This document shows positions 1 to 11,600 of a stretch of DNA of 64,000 nucleotides, piece by piece. Source of the stretch: Kalaharituber pfeilii. Taxonomy: Eukaryota; Ascomycota; Pezizomycetes; Pezizales; Pezizaceae. The notes beneath the pieces were generated by a model. The model saw only the letters and a program-made list of their open reading frames with translations, ran no database searches and was not told the origin of the DNA. The DNA lies in assembly GCA_015179045.1 (NCBI GenBank), contig WHUZ01000008.1:186001-250000 (forward strand), in the 5' to 3' direction. Position 1 is the stretch's first letter. Each line of letters begins with the position of its first letter. The translations under genes and the position numbers were made by a program.

Positions 1-1367
1 TTTCCTGTGCCACCAGGTCCTTGCAGAAAGAAACGGGCTGGTAACTTGTTTTCAACTGCATAAACAATAGTATCAAAAGCTTGTTGCTGTTCTAAATTGA
101 ATTTTGCAGACTCTTCATGGTATAGCCTTTCTTCTGTTGCAGTATCATACTGTAGCTCATCTGCAATTAATGGGTTCTTATTAAATATATTCCATGGTAG
201 CTGCGGTGAAGGTAGTTCAAAATCTGCTAAAGTATGTCCTTGATGCATCAGTATCTTATCAATTAGATATAGTCCATAGTCAAGATGTAATAACTCAGAA
301 CATGAAGAATTTGGTGGAATAATATTTGGATGTTGGCTTAAGAAGAACCTCAAGTCATCGCAAATGTTGTCATGAAACCGCTCCCACAGAGCTTTAGGAT
401 TTGCTATATTCCTATGGAGTAAAGCAGTTGCAAATAATGTCCTAAGGGAGTGTCCGCTTCCAAACAAACAGGCTTCTGTGAAGCACTCATTCCATTCATT
501 ATCATCCTCCAATAACCCAAGTGCCTGACATGCCTGACGAAAGGTTGGATACATGATACCCTGAACTGTTCGCTGCTCTTCGAAACTCCTTGCACCCCAA
601 ACAGCTGTTAGCAATAACCGCAAAAAGTATTTTTCACCCATAAATGGATTGCAGTGAAAAATACGGCCAATTGCGAAACCTCGCTTCCCAGGAGTCCACT
701 TCCGTAATGTTGGATTATAGACGAAATGGGAAGGAAACTCTTGGTATAGGTATTGCCGAGCTTCTGGCATCTCGGAATTGGCCTGAAAGTAAGCCATCAA
801 TATTGACTGGCTATTATTCAACTTGTCCATCATGTTTTCTATTGACATATCTTCTGCAAAATAGACAGGCTGTTCACTAGGAAGATGGATAGCTAAATGA
901 ATGACAGGAGGGAACTCTTCATGTACACCGAACTCAAACAGATGCCATATAGCCTCTGTCGGTCCAATATACCGCCCCTGTAAGTATTGCTTGATCTCAT
1001 CCAAATTGCTCTCTATATCAACCTGCAATGTTGCCCTATCTGACCCTTGTAGATATATTTGTGAGTATATTTAGTAGCATGTATTGTAGCACATACCTCA
1101 ACATAGATATGTGCTTTATACCGCCAGGACAGATAAGGACTGTATGGAACAATCCATCTATTATCACATTCGACATTTTGGTAGCGACCTATACCGGTAC
1201 CATCATTTATAGAGATAGTAATAGTATTGTTAGTCTGCCAACGTCGATAGAGTGGATAGCCATCTTCGCGAATCAATGTTTGTTCCTGAAATGGACGCGG
1301 ATATCCTTTTGAGCATTTTTTCACTACAGCACCACTATGAGGAAAAGATGAAGAAGAAGAAAAAGAA

Positions 1368-1399
<32 letters not shown>

Positions 1400-1855
1400 T
1401 GCAGACATGCATGGTGCGTTAGGATTATGAACACCATATGGACCATGGACCATTGTAGAAGTAACAATATTCCAGAGCTCCTCACTCTGAATGCTATTTC
1501 TGTTAGGAATTTCGGCAGAGATTATCTCATCTATTCGGTCTGCAGTGATGTAACGGTCATCTGGATGCAAGAACAGCAACAAATGCATGTGCGGCAAACC
1601 ACGCTTCTGGTACTCAATTGTCTAAACACACCCTACATATCGCCCAAAGATATGCTGATGTTTAATCTCGTAGAGCAATTGTTGCTGCTTCAAGTGAAAT
1701 ACTCTTGCAACCAAATCAGGGCGGTCCATAGCAGTTTGCGTAGGAAGCAACTCGCGAGTAATCTCCTCCCATCTTGGATTAGCCGTGAAAGTGATGAAGA
1801 GTGAAGGGCGCTGTATCCCACCGCAATTTAGCTCGTAATCTGTAGTTTTCCACAA
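1..1855 (-). pseudogene. Helitron Rep-helicase pseudogene fragment
   Basis: Translation of the minus strand aligns by eye with the intact Rep-helicase at 2088-6586. It contains the FITFTANP block, the HUH motif in GLPHMHLL, the WNIVTSTMVHGP block and the THKYIYKG tyrosine region, and it reaches the start of the helicase Walker A (FFLQGPGGTGK) at the window edge. The frame breaks near 1620, where a stop follows the GCV residues, and again near 1015. A GAA repeat at 1347-1400 adds a serine run after the PNAPCM block. The first 1,000 bases are open in one frame and continue outside the window. It encodes no functional protein as it stands. Confidence 0.85.
1347..1400. repeat. GAA trinucleotide microsatellite
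   Basis: Roughly 17 GAA/AAG units with few interruptions sit inside the Helitron 1 Rep domain and read as poly-serine on the minus strand. The paralogous Helitron 2 gene has no such run at this place, so the repeat expanded after the two copies diverged. Confidence 0.9.
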
Positions 1856-1966
1856 GATGGTTGGTTGTTGCCAAGGTCTTTGGTTGTTGCCAAGGTCTTT
1901 TTTGACAGGGGTTAGGTGGCCGCCAAGAGGGATGTAACTCAGTACTATAATAGACTAGCATGTAGC

Positions 1967-1990
1967 CACCTCGCGACCGCGAGGGGTGGT
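1967..1990 (-). other. Helitron 3' terminal hairpin
   Basis: CTCGC/GCGAG and CCAC/GTGG stems with a four-base loop lie 11 bp inside the CTAG end of Helitron 2. The position and GC content match the hairpin that marks the rolling-circle end point in Helitrons. Confidence 0.75.
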
Positions 1991-2087
1991 GTGGGTTCTG
2001 CGAGGCTTGAGCGCATGTTACAGGCCGTTGCAGTGACGCGCTATGCTGTAAAGTTGCTGTTAAAGGGGTATTACATTATTTATTTAG

Positions 2088-5000
2088 CTATGGTTGTAGT
2101 AATACTTCAGGATATACAATATTTTCTGTAACCATGGGTCCGTTTTCAGACCATAAAACCATCAAATTATTTACATCTGTAATGCGAGACATTGCAACAT
2201 AAAACTGGCCATGTGTAAATGCAGGCATACGTAAATCTACTCCAACAACATCTAATGACTGCCCTTGCGCCTTATTAACTGTCATTGCAAAACATAAACG
2301 GATAGGAAATTGCTTTCGCATCAGTATAAATGGAAGTTCTCCTTCTGTTGTTGAGAGTTTGATGCGAGGTAATAGGCGACGTTGACCTGTAGAGTCACCA
2401 TTAAGGATTTGCGCTTCGATACAACGATGTCCGAGTTGAGTAATAGTCATGCGAGTTCCGTTACATAGGCCCTGCTTAGGATCTAGATTCCGTAATAGAA
2501 TTATTGGTGCACCAACTTTGAGATTTAGTTGGGATGGAGGTAATCCAGCTAGATTTAACGTCTGTAAATATTCTGCAGGATATGTATCGATGTCCGTTTC
2601 ACTTTGATCAATGTTGTCAACTGCAAAGTAGGTCCGCATATCACCTGGTATATGTTGAATAAGAAGTTCATTAAATTCGGTGACTGTATCATTCCGTAAA
2701 GTCAAGATTGCTCGTCCATTGAAGGTGTTAAGGTCTAAAGGTGCACTGTCCAAAAGGTTTTTCGGAAATACATGGTTGCAAAACTCCGAAATTGACCGTT
2801 CAGCCTCAATATATGAAGGTAATGAAATGTGACCTCGGAATTCAGGACTATAGGATAGTTGACCTAACCAAGAACTGAATTCTGCATTATTTGTACCTTC
2901 ACGGACTCGCATATTCTTAGTTAAGAAGAGTTGTTGAAAATGCGGCCATAAAACGGAACGTTGAAGACATGCATTAACAATTGCAGCCCTATTACCCTTC
3001 GGAACCACTGGTAAAATTTGCGCAAAATCCCCACCAGTAATAATTGGAATATTTCCGAATAAAGCATTATCAGAAGTACCACAAATATCATTAAGTGTTC
3101 GAGAAACTGCTTCAAAGCAGCGTTTATTCTGCATAGGTACCTCATCCCAAATAATAAGGCTTGTTTCTCTCAATAATGCTGCTAAAGGAGAATCGCGCTT
3201 GATGGAGCATGTTGAAAACTCGTTTAACACTAACGGAATTTTGAAACGGGAATGTGAAGTACGTCCGCCAGGAAGTAATTGAGCTGCAATTCCAGATGAA
3301 GCCACGCAAAGTACTATTTTACCCTTAGAACGGAGGTAGTTGCATAGTACATTATAGAGAAATGTTTTTCCGGTCCCTGCAGGTCCCTGTAAGAAAAAAT
3401 GGGCAGGAAAACCATTCTCTATTGCATATATAATTGTATCAAATGCATGTTTCTGGTCCGAATTTAGCATTTCATACCGTTGCTCATATAATGTTGCCTC
3501 TTGCTCTGTATTATACTGTAATTCGTCTGCAAGTATGGAATTTTCACTGAATGTATTCCATTGCAGAACCGGAAGTGGTATTTGGAAATTTGTTAAACAG
3601 CGTCCTTGCTGTAGCAACATCTGATTGATCAGATATAGACCATAATCTAAGTGAAAAGAGTCTTGTAGATCTGGTGGAAGTAGATGCGAGTTTTCACTTA
3701 GAAAAAACATCAAATCATCACAGATATGGTTGCAAAAACGGTCCCATAGAGCTTTTGGATCTGTAACATTCCCATAAAGAAGAGCTGTTGCAAATAATGT
3801 ACGTAACGATCCTCCGTTTCCAAATAGAGATGCCTCTGTAAAACATTCCACCCATTCATTATCATCCTCCAGAAGTCCTAATGCCTGACAGGCCTCTCGA
3901 AAGGTTGGATATTGAATATTACGGACAGTGCGTAATTCCTCAAAGCTTTTTGCACCTCGCACAACAGTTAATAATAGGCGTAAATAGTACTTTTCACCCA
4001 TAAAAGGATTGCAGTGATAGATACGGCCAATTGCAATGCCTCGTTGTCGTGGTGTCCATTTCCGTAAAGGTTGATTCCATACAAAATGTGATGGAAACTC
4101 CTGATAAAGGTATTGTCGGGCATTTGGCATATCTTGATTAGCTTGAAAATAGCCCATTAATGTTGTACAGCTAGTACTTAATTGGTTTGCCAAGGTTTCT
4201 GCTGTTGCATTCTCCGTAAAGTATACTGGTTGCTCACCAGGGAGGTGTATTGCTAAATGTATGACCGGTGGGGATTCTTCGTGCATATCGTACTCGAAAA
4301 GGCGCCATATCGCTTCCGTTGGGCCAATATAACGTCCTTGCAGGTATCGTTTAATTTCGTCATCTTCCGTATCGAGCTGTAATGTTGTTCGGTCTGACCC
4401 TTTATAGATATACTTATGGATGTACTTAACTGCTTTGACTGTAGCACATACCTCCACATTAATATGTGCCTTATAACGCCAAGATAAATATGGATTATAT
4501 GGTACAATCCACTGATTATCAATTGTAACCCGTTGTTCACCTGATAATGGTACTGAAAAAGTTGTGCCATTATTTTGTCGCCTATATAAAGGGTATCCAT
4601 CTTCACGAATAACTGTTTCCTCCTGAAATGAACGTGGATATTTTTTTGAGCATGTTTTCGGACCGTTTTCATACTTTGCAGTCATGCAAGGAGCATTAGG
4701 ATTATGTATTCCACATGGTCCATGGATCATAGTTGATGTAACTATATTCCAAAGTTCCGTATTGGTAGGTGTATCTTTTGTGGGAATCTCTGCCGAAATT
4801 ATTTCATTAATCTGATCTGCAGATATGAAATGATCTTCCTTATGTAGGAAAACTAAGAGATGCATATGTGGTAATCCCCGTTTTTGATATTCAATTGTCC
4901 ATACCCAACCAATACAACGTCCAAAAATATGTTGATGCTTGATTTCAGACAGTAACTGTTGTTGCTTTAGATGAAAAACTCTTGCAACCAAGTCTGGACG

Positions 5001-6586
5001 GTCTATAGCAGTTTGTGTAGGTAATAGCTTTTGTGTAATCTCTTTCCACTTCGGATTAGCTGTAAAGGTAATAAAAAGCGTAGGACGACCGAAATGACGA
5101 ACAATAGCCATCGAATCTTGGAACAACTGTTGCATATAACGATCCCCACCAGTAAAACTACTTGGTAGAATAATACGATGCCCTAACATCCTTGTATCCA
5201 TATCTTGCCTTCCTAAAGCATCCGTTAAGCCATTATATACATCTGCTCGAATTGCTCTCTGATTATTACGGAGCCATAATAGTTTATTTTGATCGCATAC
5301 TGCCCATGCATCAACAATATATTGCTGAAATAATCGTTGCGCTCGAAATAAAGTCTCAGGCTCAGTATTTCGAAAGTGTAAACGATAGCGATAATAGGCT
5401 CTTTGTGGTAAACGGAGGCGACTTCGATTTCCTGCTCTATTCTCAAGCTGTAATGCCCAATGCCAACCTAAATCTTTAGTATTAACTACAAAATATTATT
5501 TTAAGAGGAGTACTAACCTGATTCTCCATGTGGAAATAATAAAACATAATGTAATGGCATATAAGCAGCATGGTTTGGATTAATTGTAGTAAATCCATGT
5601 GCACCAAGTGTGTCACGGTGCGCTAACACTATATCACGGCATCCTGCAGCTTCATACTCATCTGGAATAATGACCGCAATTTCTCTGCTAGTTGGTAAAT
5701 TCTCCCGCCGCTTATCTGACCCATGTTCTATGATTAACTGCATTCGTGGATTTAAAATAATCCTTGCTTCCTCATTTTGATCTTGCATAAGATCCAAACG
5801 CTCTTTTGCAGTCAAATACATATCAAAAAATGGATTTACATTGCGAATTATCTCCAGCAACTGCCGTAACACTTCCGCTTGCAACATAACATGACGTTGC
5901 TCTTGAATTTGTACTGCATATTCAGGATCACAGAAATATAATTGTGCATATTGTGCAGCTGAATCTTCTGTAGGGTATAAAGGGCCTTGCATATGAAATA
6001 ACTCGCCATGAATCTGAAAGCATTGAAATCCACGTAATGTAACAGGTAAACGGGTATCAGGTGTACATTTAATAGAAGTAAAAGCAAGTGCAGTATTATA
6101 TTTGCGGATATTATTACGGAAATCTTTAGCTCTTTGGTCCGTTCCGTGAAATAAGGTATGAAGGTAGGGTGGTAAAGGTTGCAATGGCTCTAAACGTATA
6201 TCTCCTTGCTTGCAACATCCCATAAATCGAGGTGTAACTACACTTGATCCATGTATACGCTCATCCTTCCAGTGCAATGCTTTGCAAAATGAACATTCTT
6301 GATTCATTTGCCCTAAATCTAGATCACACCACCGTCGTATAGAGGATATAAAGGCAAGAGGTAATATTGGTTGATTATTTGCTATTGTTGACTCCACTCT
6401 CATATTTAATCTAGTTCTTCTATGCCGCGTCTATATTGCATTAGTTTTAGTATATGATATATCTCCATTAGAATCAAAACGTACTAAGCATGACTCGCAA
6501 GTCTTTCGTAAAGTTCCATTTCGAGCTCGTGCGAAATCCTGAACTGGTTTTATTTGCCTGCAACGGGTACAACGTGATGTTTCCAT
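2088..6586 (-). CDS. Helitron Rep-helicase (RepHel), three exons
   Basis: Proposed model: join of 6586-6485, 6430-5518 and 5473-2088 on the minus strand, 1,466 aa. Both introns (54 and 44 bp) have GT/AG ends, and the first has an ACTAAT branch-like motif. Exon 1 begins METSRCTRC and carries a CxxC...CxxC zinc-binding pair. The Rep part shows FITFTANP, the two-histidine HUH motif (PHMHLL, about residues 541-543) and the tyrosine motif YIHKYIYKG (about 689-697). The C-terminal part is a PIF1-like SF1B helicase with Walker A GPAGTGKT (about 1034) and Walker B IIWDEVP (about 1111), ending in the PIF1-type TVNKAQGQSL block. Length and order match full Helitron transposases that nick, unwind and copy the element. 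I see no internal stop in this model. Confidence 0.9.
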
Positions 6587-6721
6587 GATAAAATCGATAT
6601 TTTATATGGTAGAAATATGTAGATTGTAGGGATGCGAAATATGTAAATTTCAGGGGTAAGGAATATGTACACAAACAAAAAACCAAGGATTATTTATGTA
6701 CATTTCAATCAGTACGTTGAT

Positions 6722-6880
6722 ATGTAAGATGGCATTCCGGTTGCTGCCAAGGTCTTTTCTGACAGGGGTTCGGTGTACGCCAAGAGGGATGTAACTCAGT
6801 ACTATATAAGATGTAAGATGGCATTCCGGTTGCTGCCAAGGTCTTTTCTGACAGGGGTTCGGTGTACGCCAAGAGGGATG
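6722..6880. repeat. 89-bp direct duplication of a Helitron 5' end
   Basis: The segment starting ATGTAAGATGGCATTCCGG occurs at 6722 and again at 6811, with nearly identical following sequence up to GCCAAGAGGGATG. Each contains the terminal sequence of the minus-strand Helitron. The second copy runs directly into the TCTATATAG start of Helitron A. It is probably left by stacked Helitron insertions or slippage. Confidence 0.8.
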
Positions 6881-7429
6881 TCTATATAGTACTGAGATAA
6901 AAATTTTCGAGAATAACTTGGGCCTCCTCTCTTATCGGGCCAATAGATTTCTATACTTTGTGGCTATGACCTCTACAAGTGGCTTCTGATCAGCACTTTT
7001 AATGTAACTGTGCAAATCTCTGTCAACTTGAGTAAGTCGTCCTATTAAACTAATCAAAATAAAGATAGCTCGACTTCTATGATATTCTCCTGAATTAAGA
7101 ATAAATCTATCTTAAAACTACCTCCTCACCTTCATCCCTTTACAACTCTGCAACTTGACAATGCAAAGGTAAGAGTCACTTTTATTCCATTGGCACTACT
7201 ATATTGATACTGAAAAAATTATAGGTTATCGGGTTGTACTCTACTAAACTTGCTACTTGAGGAACCTGAATGCTATAGTGGATAGCCTAATAGGTAAGTG
7301 AGAATGCACTATACGATTCAGTGAAGGGTTCAGCAAGCAATTCATTATGTGAGCTAACCATCAGCTTAGCAGATGAGTTAGAAAGTTCAACAAACAAGTC
7401 CAGCATATATTTCTACAAGCAATTTTGCA

Positions 7430-7580
7430 AGCGATTCGGTAGGGGATTCAGCAGGCACTTAAGCCGGAGATTCAGCAGGGGATTTAGCAGGAGATTCAGC
7501 AGCCGATTCAATAATGATTCAGCAGGCCATTCAGCGGGCGATTCAGCAAGTGATTCAGCAAGGTGTAGTTGATGGGTGGG
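7430..7580 (+). repeat. 12-bp degenerate tandem array in Helitron A
   Basis: Around twelve imperfect units of GATTCAGCAGGN follow one another. Because the unit is a multiple of three, the minus strand stays open and gives AESPAESL-like peptides; I regard those as artefacts of the repeat. The same array is in Helitron B at 9888-10060. Confidence 0.85.
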
Positions 7581-7779
7581 CAACTGGAAAGTTGGAAGTT
7601 CAGAAGAGATAGTGAGCATAGTGGTGGGATTTTGGTTAGAGTAGTTGATTAGATAAAGTTGACAGATACAGTTGTTGTAAATATGACTGCAGTAGAGGGA
7701 TGGAAATATCCAGATAGGAATATGACATCTAAGGATATTAGAGACCAATTTCAAAGGTGCGGGTCTTGATAATACAGTG

Positions 7780-8028
7780 TAGCGTTCGCACTCGGTGTAA
7801 GTTCTGAGTCGGTTTTTCTGAGTGAGTGGGGTTTCGGGTCGGTTTGTCACACCATAAAACGTACCCGACTCGGCTGCTAAGTGAGCCGGTATGAGTTGTA
7901 TGTATGGCGTGACTGAGTTGGTGTGACAATGTACAACTACTACTCAGTTCCAGAGTGAGTTTATAGTAGGGTCGGAGGAATTTTGTTAAAGGCTTACACT
8001 GACTCAGCTCACACCGATGCGAACACTA
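7780..8028. mobile_element. MITE-like TIR element inside Helitron A
   Basis: The ends are imperfect inverted repeats: left TAGCGTTCGCACTCGGTGT and right ACACCGATGCGAACACTA. Helitron B reads through this site without the insert (AATACAGTGCTATCC), giving an empty-site comparison. No coding capacity. The duplicated target is not clear, so superfamily assignment is open; an hAT-type MITE is one option. Confidence 0.65.
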
Positions 8029-8057
8029 CAGGCTGAGTGCTATCCTTCGGTGTCAAG

Positions 8058-8990
8058 TCGACACCCCCTACCACTACACGTAATGCCATTCCAACCAAGT
8101 GACACCTCAAGAGAGGAGTGGGAAGACAGGTTAGCCAGAGAAGAAGACGAAGGGTAGACATGTGTCTACACTGACGGGAGTAGGATGGGCGATAGCACTG
8201 GAGCAGGAACCCATCACAACCAGACAACACATCACTGTATCTAGGCACCCATGCGACAGTGAATGACGCGGAACTGATGGCAATGGGCGAGGCAATGGCC
8301 CAGGACGGAGAGCTGTTGATCATCACAGATTCCAGGATAGTGATCACCAAGCTAAGGAAAATCGCGGATGGCCACCCAACACACGAGGGTCCCGCCCAAG
8401 TTGTGAGAGAGCAGTGGGAAAAGAGGGCAGGGAGAGGTGACCTAGACGTAGCCGTCATGTGGGTTAAATCACATATAGGCATTCAGGGCAACAGCGAGGC
8501 AGACAGAGCTGCCAAAGTCGGCACCGCCCTACAATAACAGGACGAGACGGTCACCGAAGCCGGGATTCGCCAGTATGCCGAAGCCCAGAGGGCCGAGGAA
8601 AGGAACAGACTACAACTGACATATAGGCCACTCCAATGGCTAGCTAACCGAAAGCTGGTCACCACGCTGGCTGGCATCCTAGGAAAAAAGGGACTGAGTG
8701 GTGTGGCAGAGCGCTAGAAAACACCATCCACATCTTCAACGAATGCCAACCCTGGAAAGACAAATGGCCGGGAGGGGAAGCAGGCCTTAAGGCGCCCCCC
8801 AAGGCAAGAGAAGGGGAAGGAGACAATCTGGTCAGGTTATTGACGTGGGCAGGGATGGGCTAGACAACGGTTTAGCATTTCACTTTTCCTTTACTTTCAT
8901 TTTTACTTAGTTCACATTTCCAGTCAGATTTTATTCAGTCATATGTAACTAAACATCGCCATAGCCCATAGGGCGGCACGCGATTAATGA

Positions 8991-9021
<31 letters not shown>
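8058..9021 (+). mobile_element. 5'-truncated Tad1-like LINE (RNase H and 3' end)
   Basis: Flanked by the target duplication TTCGGTGTCAAG at 8046-8057 and 9022-9033. It contains a damaged RNase H region, about 100 bp of 3' UTR, the T1 stem-loop (8949-8982) and an A tract. Helitron B carries the same target without the insertion. Confidence 0.85.
8175..8870 (+). pseudogene. LINE RNase H and C-terminal zinc-knuckle fragment
   Basis: Frames give NDAELMAMGEAM (catalytic Glu), LLIITDSRIVI (catalytic Asp) and HIGIQGNSEADRAAK (His and final Asp) of a LINE-type RNase H, followed by the arm AEAQRAEERNRLQLTYRPL. A stop follows GTALQ at about 8535 and the zinc-knuckle part is frameshifted. Homologues occur at 33.7-34.3, 44.3-44.7 and 59.3 kb. 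In the parent LINE this domain would belong to the second ORF and remove the RNA template; here it is dead. Confidence 0.8.
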
Positions 9022-9023
<2 letters not shown>

Positions 9024-9887
9024 CGGTGTCAAGTGTACACCTCTATCCTCTTGATGTCACCCCCCCAGGGCGCATCACCCCCCAGGGCGCGTCACCCCCT
9101 AGGCGCGTCACTTCCCTAGGTGTGCCACGCCCCTAGCAGTTGTATGGACCCCCGAGCGAAGCGAGTGGGGTCTCTCAGGGAGCATGTGTGCAAGCGGATG
9201 TTCAAAACTCACTCTGAAGGATCCTCGCGGTCGTGAGGGTACTCCGTGACAGCACCAGAGCCCCTAACCCCGGTCGCAAGCTCTGCCTCAGCCCCCGCCG
9301 CACGCTCTGCCCCCATTGCGAGCGTAGCGAGCGGGCATTCTCTAGTCTATATAGTACTGAGATAAAAATTTTCGAGAATAACTTGGGCCTCCTCTCTTAT
9401 CAGGCCAATAGATGTCTATACTTTGTAGCTATGACCTCTACAAGTGGCTTCTGATCAGCACTTTCAATAAAACTGTGCAAATCTCTGTCAACTTGAGTAA
9501 GTCGTCCCATCAAACTAATCAAAATAAAGTAGCTTGACTTCTACGATATTCTCCTGAATTAAGAATAAATCTATCTTAAAACTACCTCCTCACCTTCACC
9601 CCTTTACAACTCCGCAACTTGACAATGCGAAGGTAAGAGTCACTTTTATTCCATTGGCACTACTATATTAATACTGAAAAAATTATAGGTTATCGAGTTG
9701 TACTCTACTAAACTTGCTACTTGAGGAACTTGAATGCTATGGTGGATAGCCTAATAGGTAATTGAGGATGCACTATACGACTCAGTGAAGGGTTCAGCAA
9801 GCAATTCATTATGTGAGCTAACTAGCAGCTTAGCAGATGAGTTAGAAAGTTCAACAAACAAGTTCAGCATGTAGTTCTACAAGCGAT

Positions 9888-10060
9888 TCGGCAAGTGATT
9901 CGGCAGGGGATTCAGCAAGCACTTTAGCGGGGGATTCAGCAGGCACTTGAGCGGGGGATTCAGCAGCGGATTCAGGACATTCAGAAGCCAATTCAACAAG
10001 TGATTCAGCAGGCCATTCAGCGGGCGATTCAGCAACTGATTCAGCAAGGTGTAGTTGATG
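9888..10060 (+). repeat. 12-bp degenerate tandem array in Helitron B
   Basis: GATTCAGCAGGN-type units as in Helitron A, here with a few units changed to ACTTTAGCGGGG. The minus strand stays open only because the unit is 12 bp. Confidence 0.8.
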
Positions 10061-10230
10061 GGTGGGCAACTGGGAAAGTTGAAAGCTCAGAAGAGATAGT
10101 GAGCGTGGTGGTGGGATTTTAGCTATAGTTAGAGTAGTTGATTAGATAAAGTTGACAGATACAGTTGTTGTAAATATAACTGCAGCGGAGGAATGCGAGT
10201 ATCCAGATAGGAATATGACACCTAAGGATA

Positions 10231-10917
10231 CAGTCTAACCTTGCTATACCGGACGAGTAAAAATCTGGCACTTTTTGTCTGCTATAGCAAGGTTCCGGTA
10301 TAGAATAAAATGCTTCGCAAATGTAAAAAAGAGGTGGCAAAAATATGTATAGAAATTACTGGAGTAGGAAATAAACAAGTGCAGCAAACATTAACTCAAT
10401 TAAAGTCTATTCAACATGCATCGCTCTCACCGCCTAGAAGAGGTCGAGCCTTACAAGCTCTTAGGGAGCATCAAATATGCAAGCATTGACTAGAGCCAAA
10501 ACATGCTACGCCGTCACGCTGACTGTTTCTCTAAAAGCCCATCAATTCACACCAAAGAAGCAGCAAACTCTACAACAATGTTCCAGCCTTCCAGCAGCAG
10601 CAGCGACAGCAGTGGTAGCAGCAATGGTGACAGCAGTGGCAGCAGCAGTAGTGGCAGCAGTGGTGGCAGCATCGGTAGCAAGTGATAGCAGTAGCGGTGA
10701 CAGCAGTAATGGCAGCAGTAACGGCAGCAGTAGTGGTACTTAGCATTGACGGCAGCAGAGTGGTAAACAACCAGTCTAAGTGGTAAAGTGGAGTAGTCTA
10801 AGATGTATTAGTATTAGTGTGTCCGGTATAGCAAATATTATTTGTATGGAGACAGGGTCTGGAGGTTTTTGTCCGGTCCGGTAGTGTTAGGGCGTCCGGT
10901 ATAGCAAGGTTAGACTG
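10231..10917. mobile_element. TA-flanked pogo/Tc1-like non-autonomous element
   Basis: Perfect terminal inverted repeats CAGTCTAACCTTGCTATACC at both ends, flanked by TA on each side. Helitron A has the uninterrupted sequence at the same place. The 687-bp interior has no intact ORF; it holds a CAG/GCA-rich block. The CAGT ends and TA target are typical of pogo-like Tc1/mariner relatives. Confidence 0.9.
10585..10742 (+). repeat. GCA/GTG-rich trinucleotide repeat block
   Basis: Interrupted AGC, AGT and GGT triplets read as Ser/Ala/Gly-rich peptides in several frames. It lies inside the TA-flanked element; no protein is implied. Confidence 0.8.
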
Positions 10918-10955
10918 TAGTAGAGACCAATTTTAAAGGTGCGGGTCTTGATAAT

Positions 10956-11017
10956 TTTTTTTTTTTTTTTTTTTTATTTCATTACTCGCGTGCCACCTGA
11001 TAGGCTACGGCGAGGTA
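10956..11017 (-). mobile_element. T1 micro-insertion
   Basis: Poly(T), then the reverse complement of the T1 stem-loop (inner stem GCCT/AGGT). Target duplication GGTCTTGATAAT at 10944-10955 and 11018-11029. Confidence 0.9.
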
Positions 11018-11291
11018 GGTCTTGATAATACAGTGCTATCCTTCGGTGTTAAGTGTACACCTCTGTCAGTTTTTCTCCTCTTGATGGCACCCCCTGGGGT
11101 GCATCACCCTAGGCGCGTCACTTCTCTAGGCGCGTCACTTCCCTAGGTGCGCCACCCCCCTAGCAGTTGTATAGACCCCCGAGCGAAGCGAGTGGGGTCT
11201 CTCAGGGAGCATATGTGCAAGCGGCTGAAAGAGTATGCTCAAACTCACCAGAAAAGATTCTCGCAGTCACGATGGTGTCATTTGCTACTTC

Positions 11292-11490
11292 GTTTTTTTT
11301 TTTTTTTATATATCATTAATCGCATGCCGCCCTCCGGGCTATGACGATGTTTAGTTACATATGAAATAAAAGGAAAGTTAGATATAAAAGTAGAAATCCC
11401 CAGAAACTCCTATGTGAAGGGGAAGTGAGAATAACAACAATGACAATACCAGATACAAGTCGAGATCCCTGGAAACTTCTGTGTGAAGGG
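11292..11490 (-). mobile_element. Truncated LINE 3' end with T1 tail
   Basis: Target duplication TTTGCTACTTC at 11281-11291 and 11491-11501. Contains poly(T), the T1 stem-loop and about 140 bp of 3' UTR with an internal imperfect duplication (CCCAGAAACTCCTATGTGAAGG / CCTGGAAACTTCTGTGTGAAGG). Confidence 0.85.
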
Positions 11491-11600
11491 TTTGCTACTT
11501 CATGACAGCACTGCAGAGCCCCTAACCCCGGTTGCAAGCTCTGCCTCAGCTCCCCCTACATGCTCTGCCCCCATTGCGAGCGTAGCGAGCGGGCATTCTC

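Larger units (their letters stand above)
1..1954 (-). mobile_element. Helitron 1, partial and decayed, runs off the left edge
   Basis: On the minus strand a Helitron-type 5' end starting TCTATTATAGTACTGAG lies at 1954, immediately next to the CTAG 3' end of the following Helitron. Within about 100 bp it jumps into the middle of a Rep-helicase coding region, so the N-terminal third of the gene is missing. The remaining coding sequence continues to position 1. The 5' terminal sequence is shared with the copies near 6811 and 11783. I infer an internally deleted, non-autonomous copy. Confidence 0.8.
1955..6811 (-). mobile_element. Helitron 2, apparently autonomous, about 4.9 kb
   Basis: The minus strand starts with TCTTATATAGTACTGAG at 6811 and ends with CTAG at 1955, preceded by a GC-rich hairpin (1967-1990). 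These are the TC start, 3' hairpin and CTRR end known for Helitrons. It carries one three-exon Rep-helicase gene. No terminal inverted repeats or target duplication are present, as expected for this superfamily. Its 3' end abuts the 5' end of Helitron 1. Confidence 0.85.
6881..9345 (+). mobile_element. Non-autonomous Helitron A
   Basis: Begins TCTATATAGTACTGAG and ends GCGAGCGTAGCGAGCGGGC...CTAG at 9345. It has no Rep-helicase. It is about 2.5 kb because it contains a MITE-like insertion (7780-8028) and a truncated LINE (8058-9021). Outside these, it matches Helitron B along its length, including the 12-bp repeat block and a GC-rich 3' region with CCCCCGAGCGAAGCGAGTGGGG. Confidence 0.8.
9346..11600 (+). 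mobile_element. Non-autonomous Helitron B, head to tail with A
   Basis: The first base follows the CTAG of Helitron A directly, and the first 900 bp closely match Helitron A. Insertions: a TA-flanked element (10231-10917), a T1 micro-insertion (10956-11017) and a LINE piece (11292-11490). The 3' region again has GCGAGCGTAGCGAGCGGGCATTCTC, but the final CTAG is not preserved. Confidence 0.75.

Noticed and set aside
10477..10770. Ala/Ser-rich frames in the CAG block
   Set aside because: Trinucleotide repeats make several frames open at once inside a non-autonomous DNA element.
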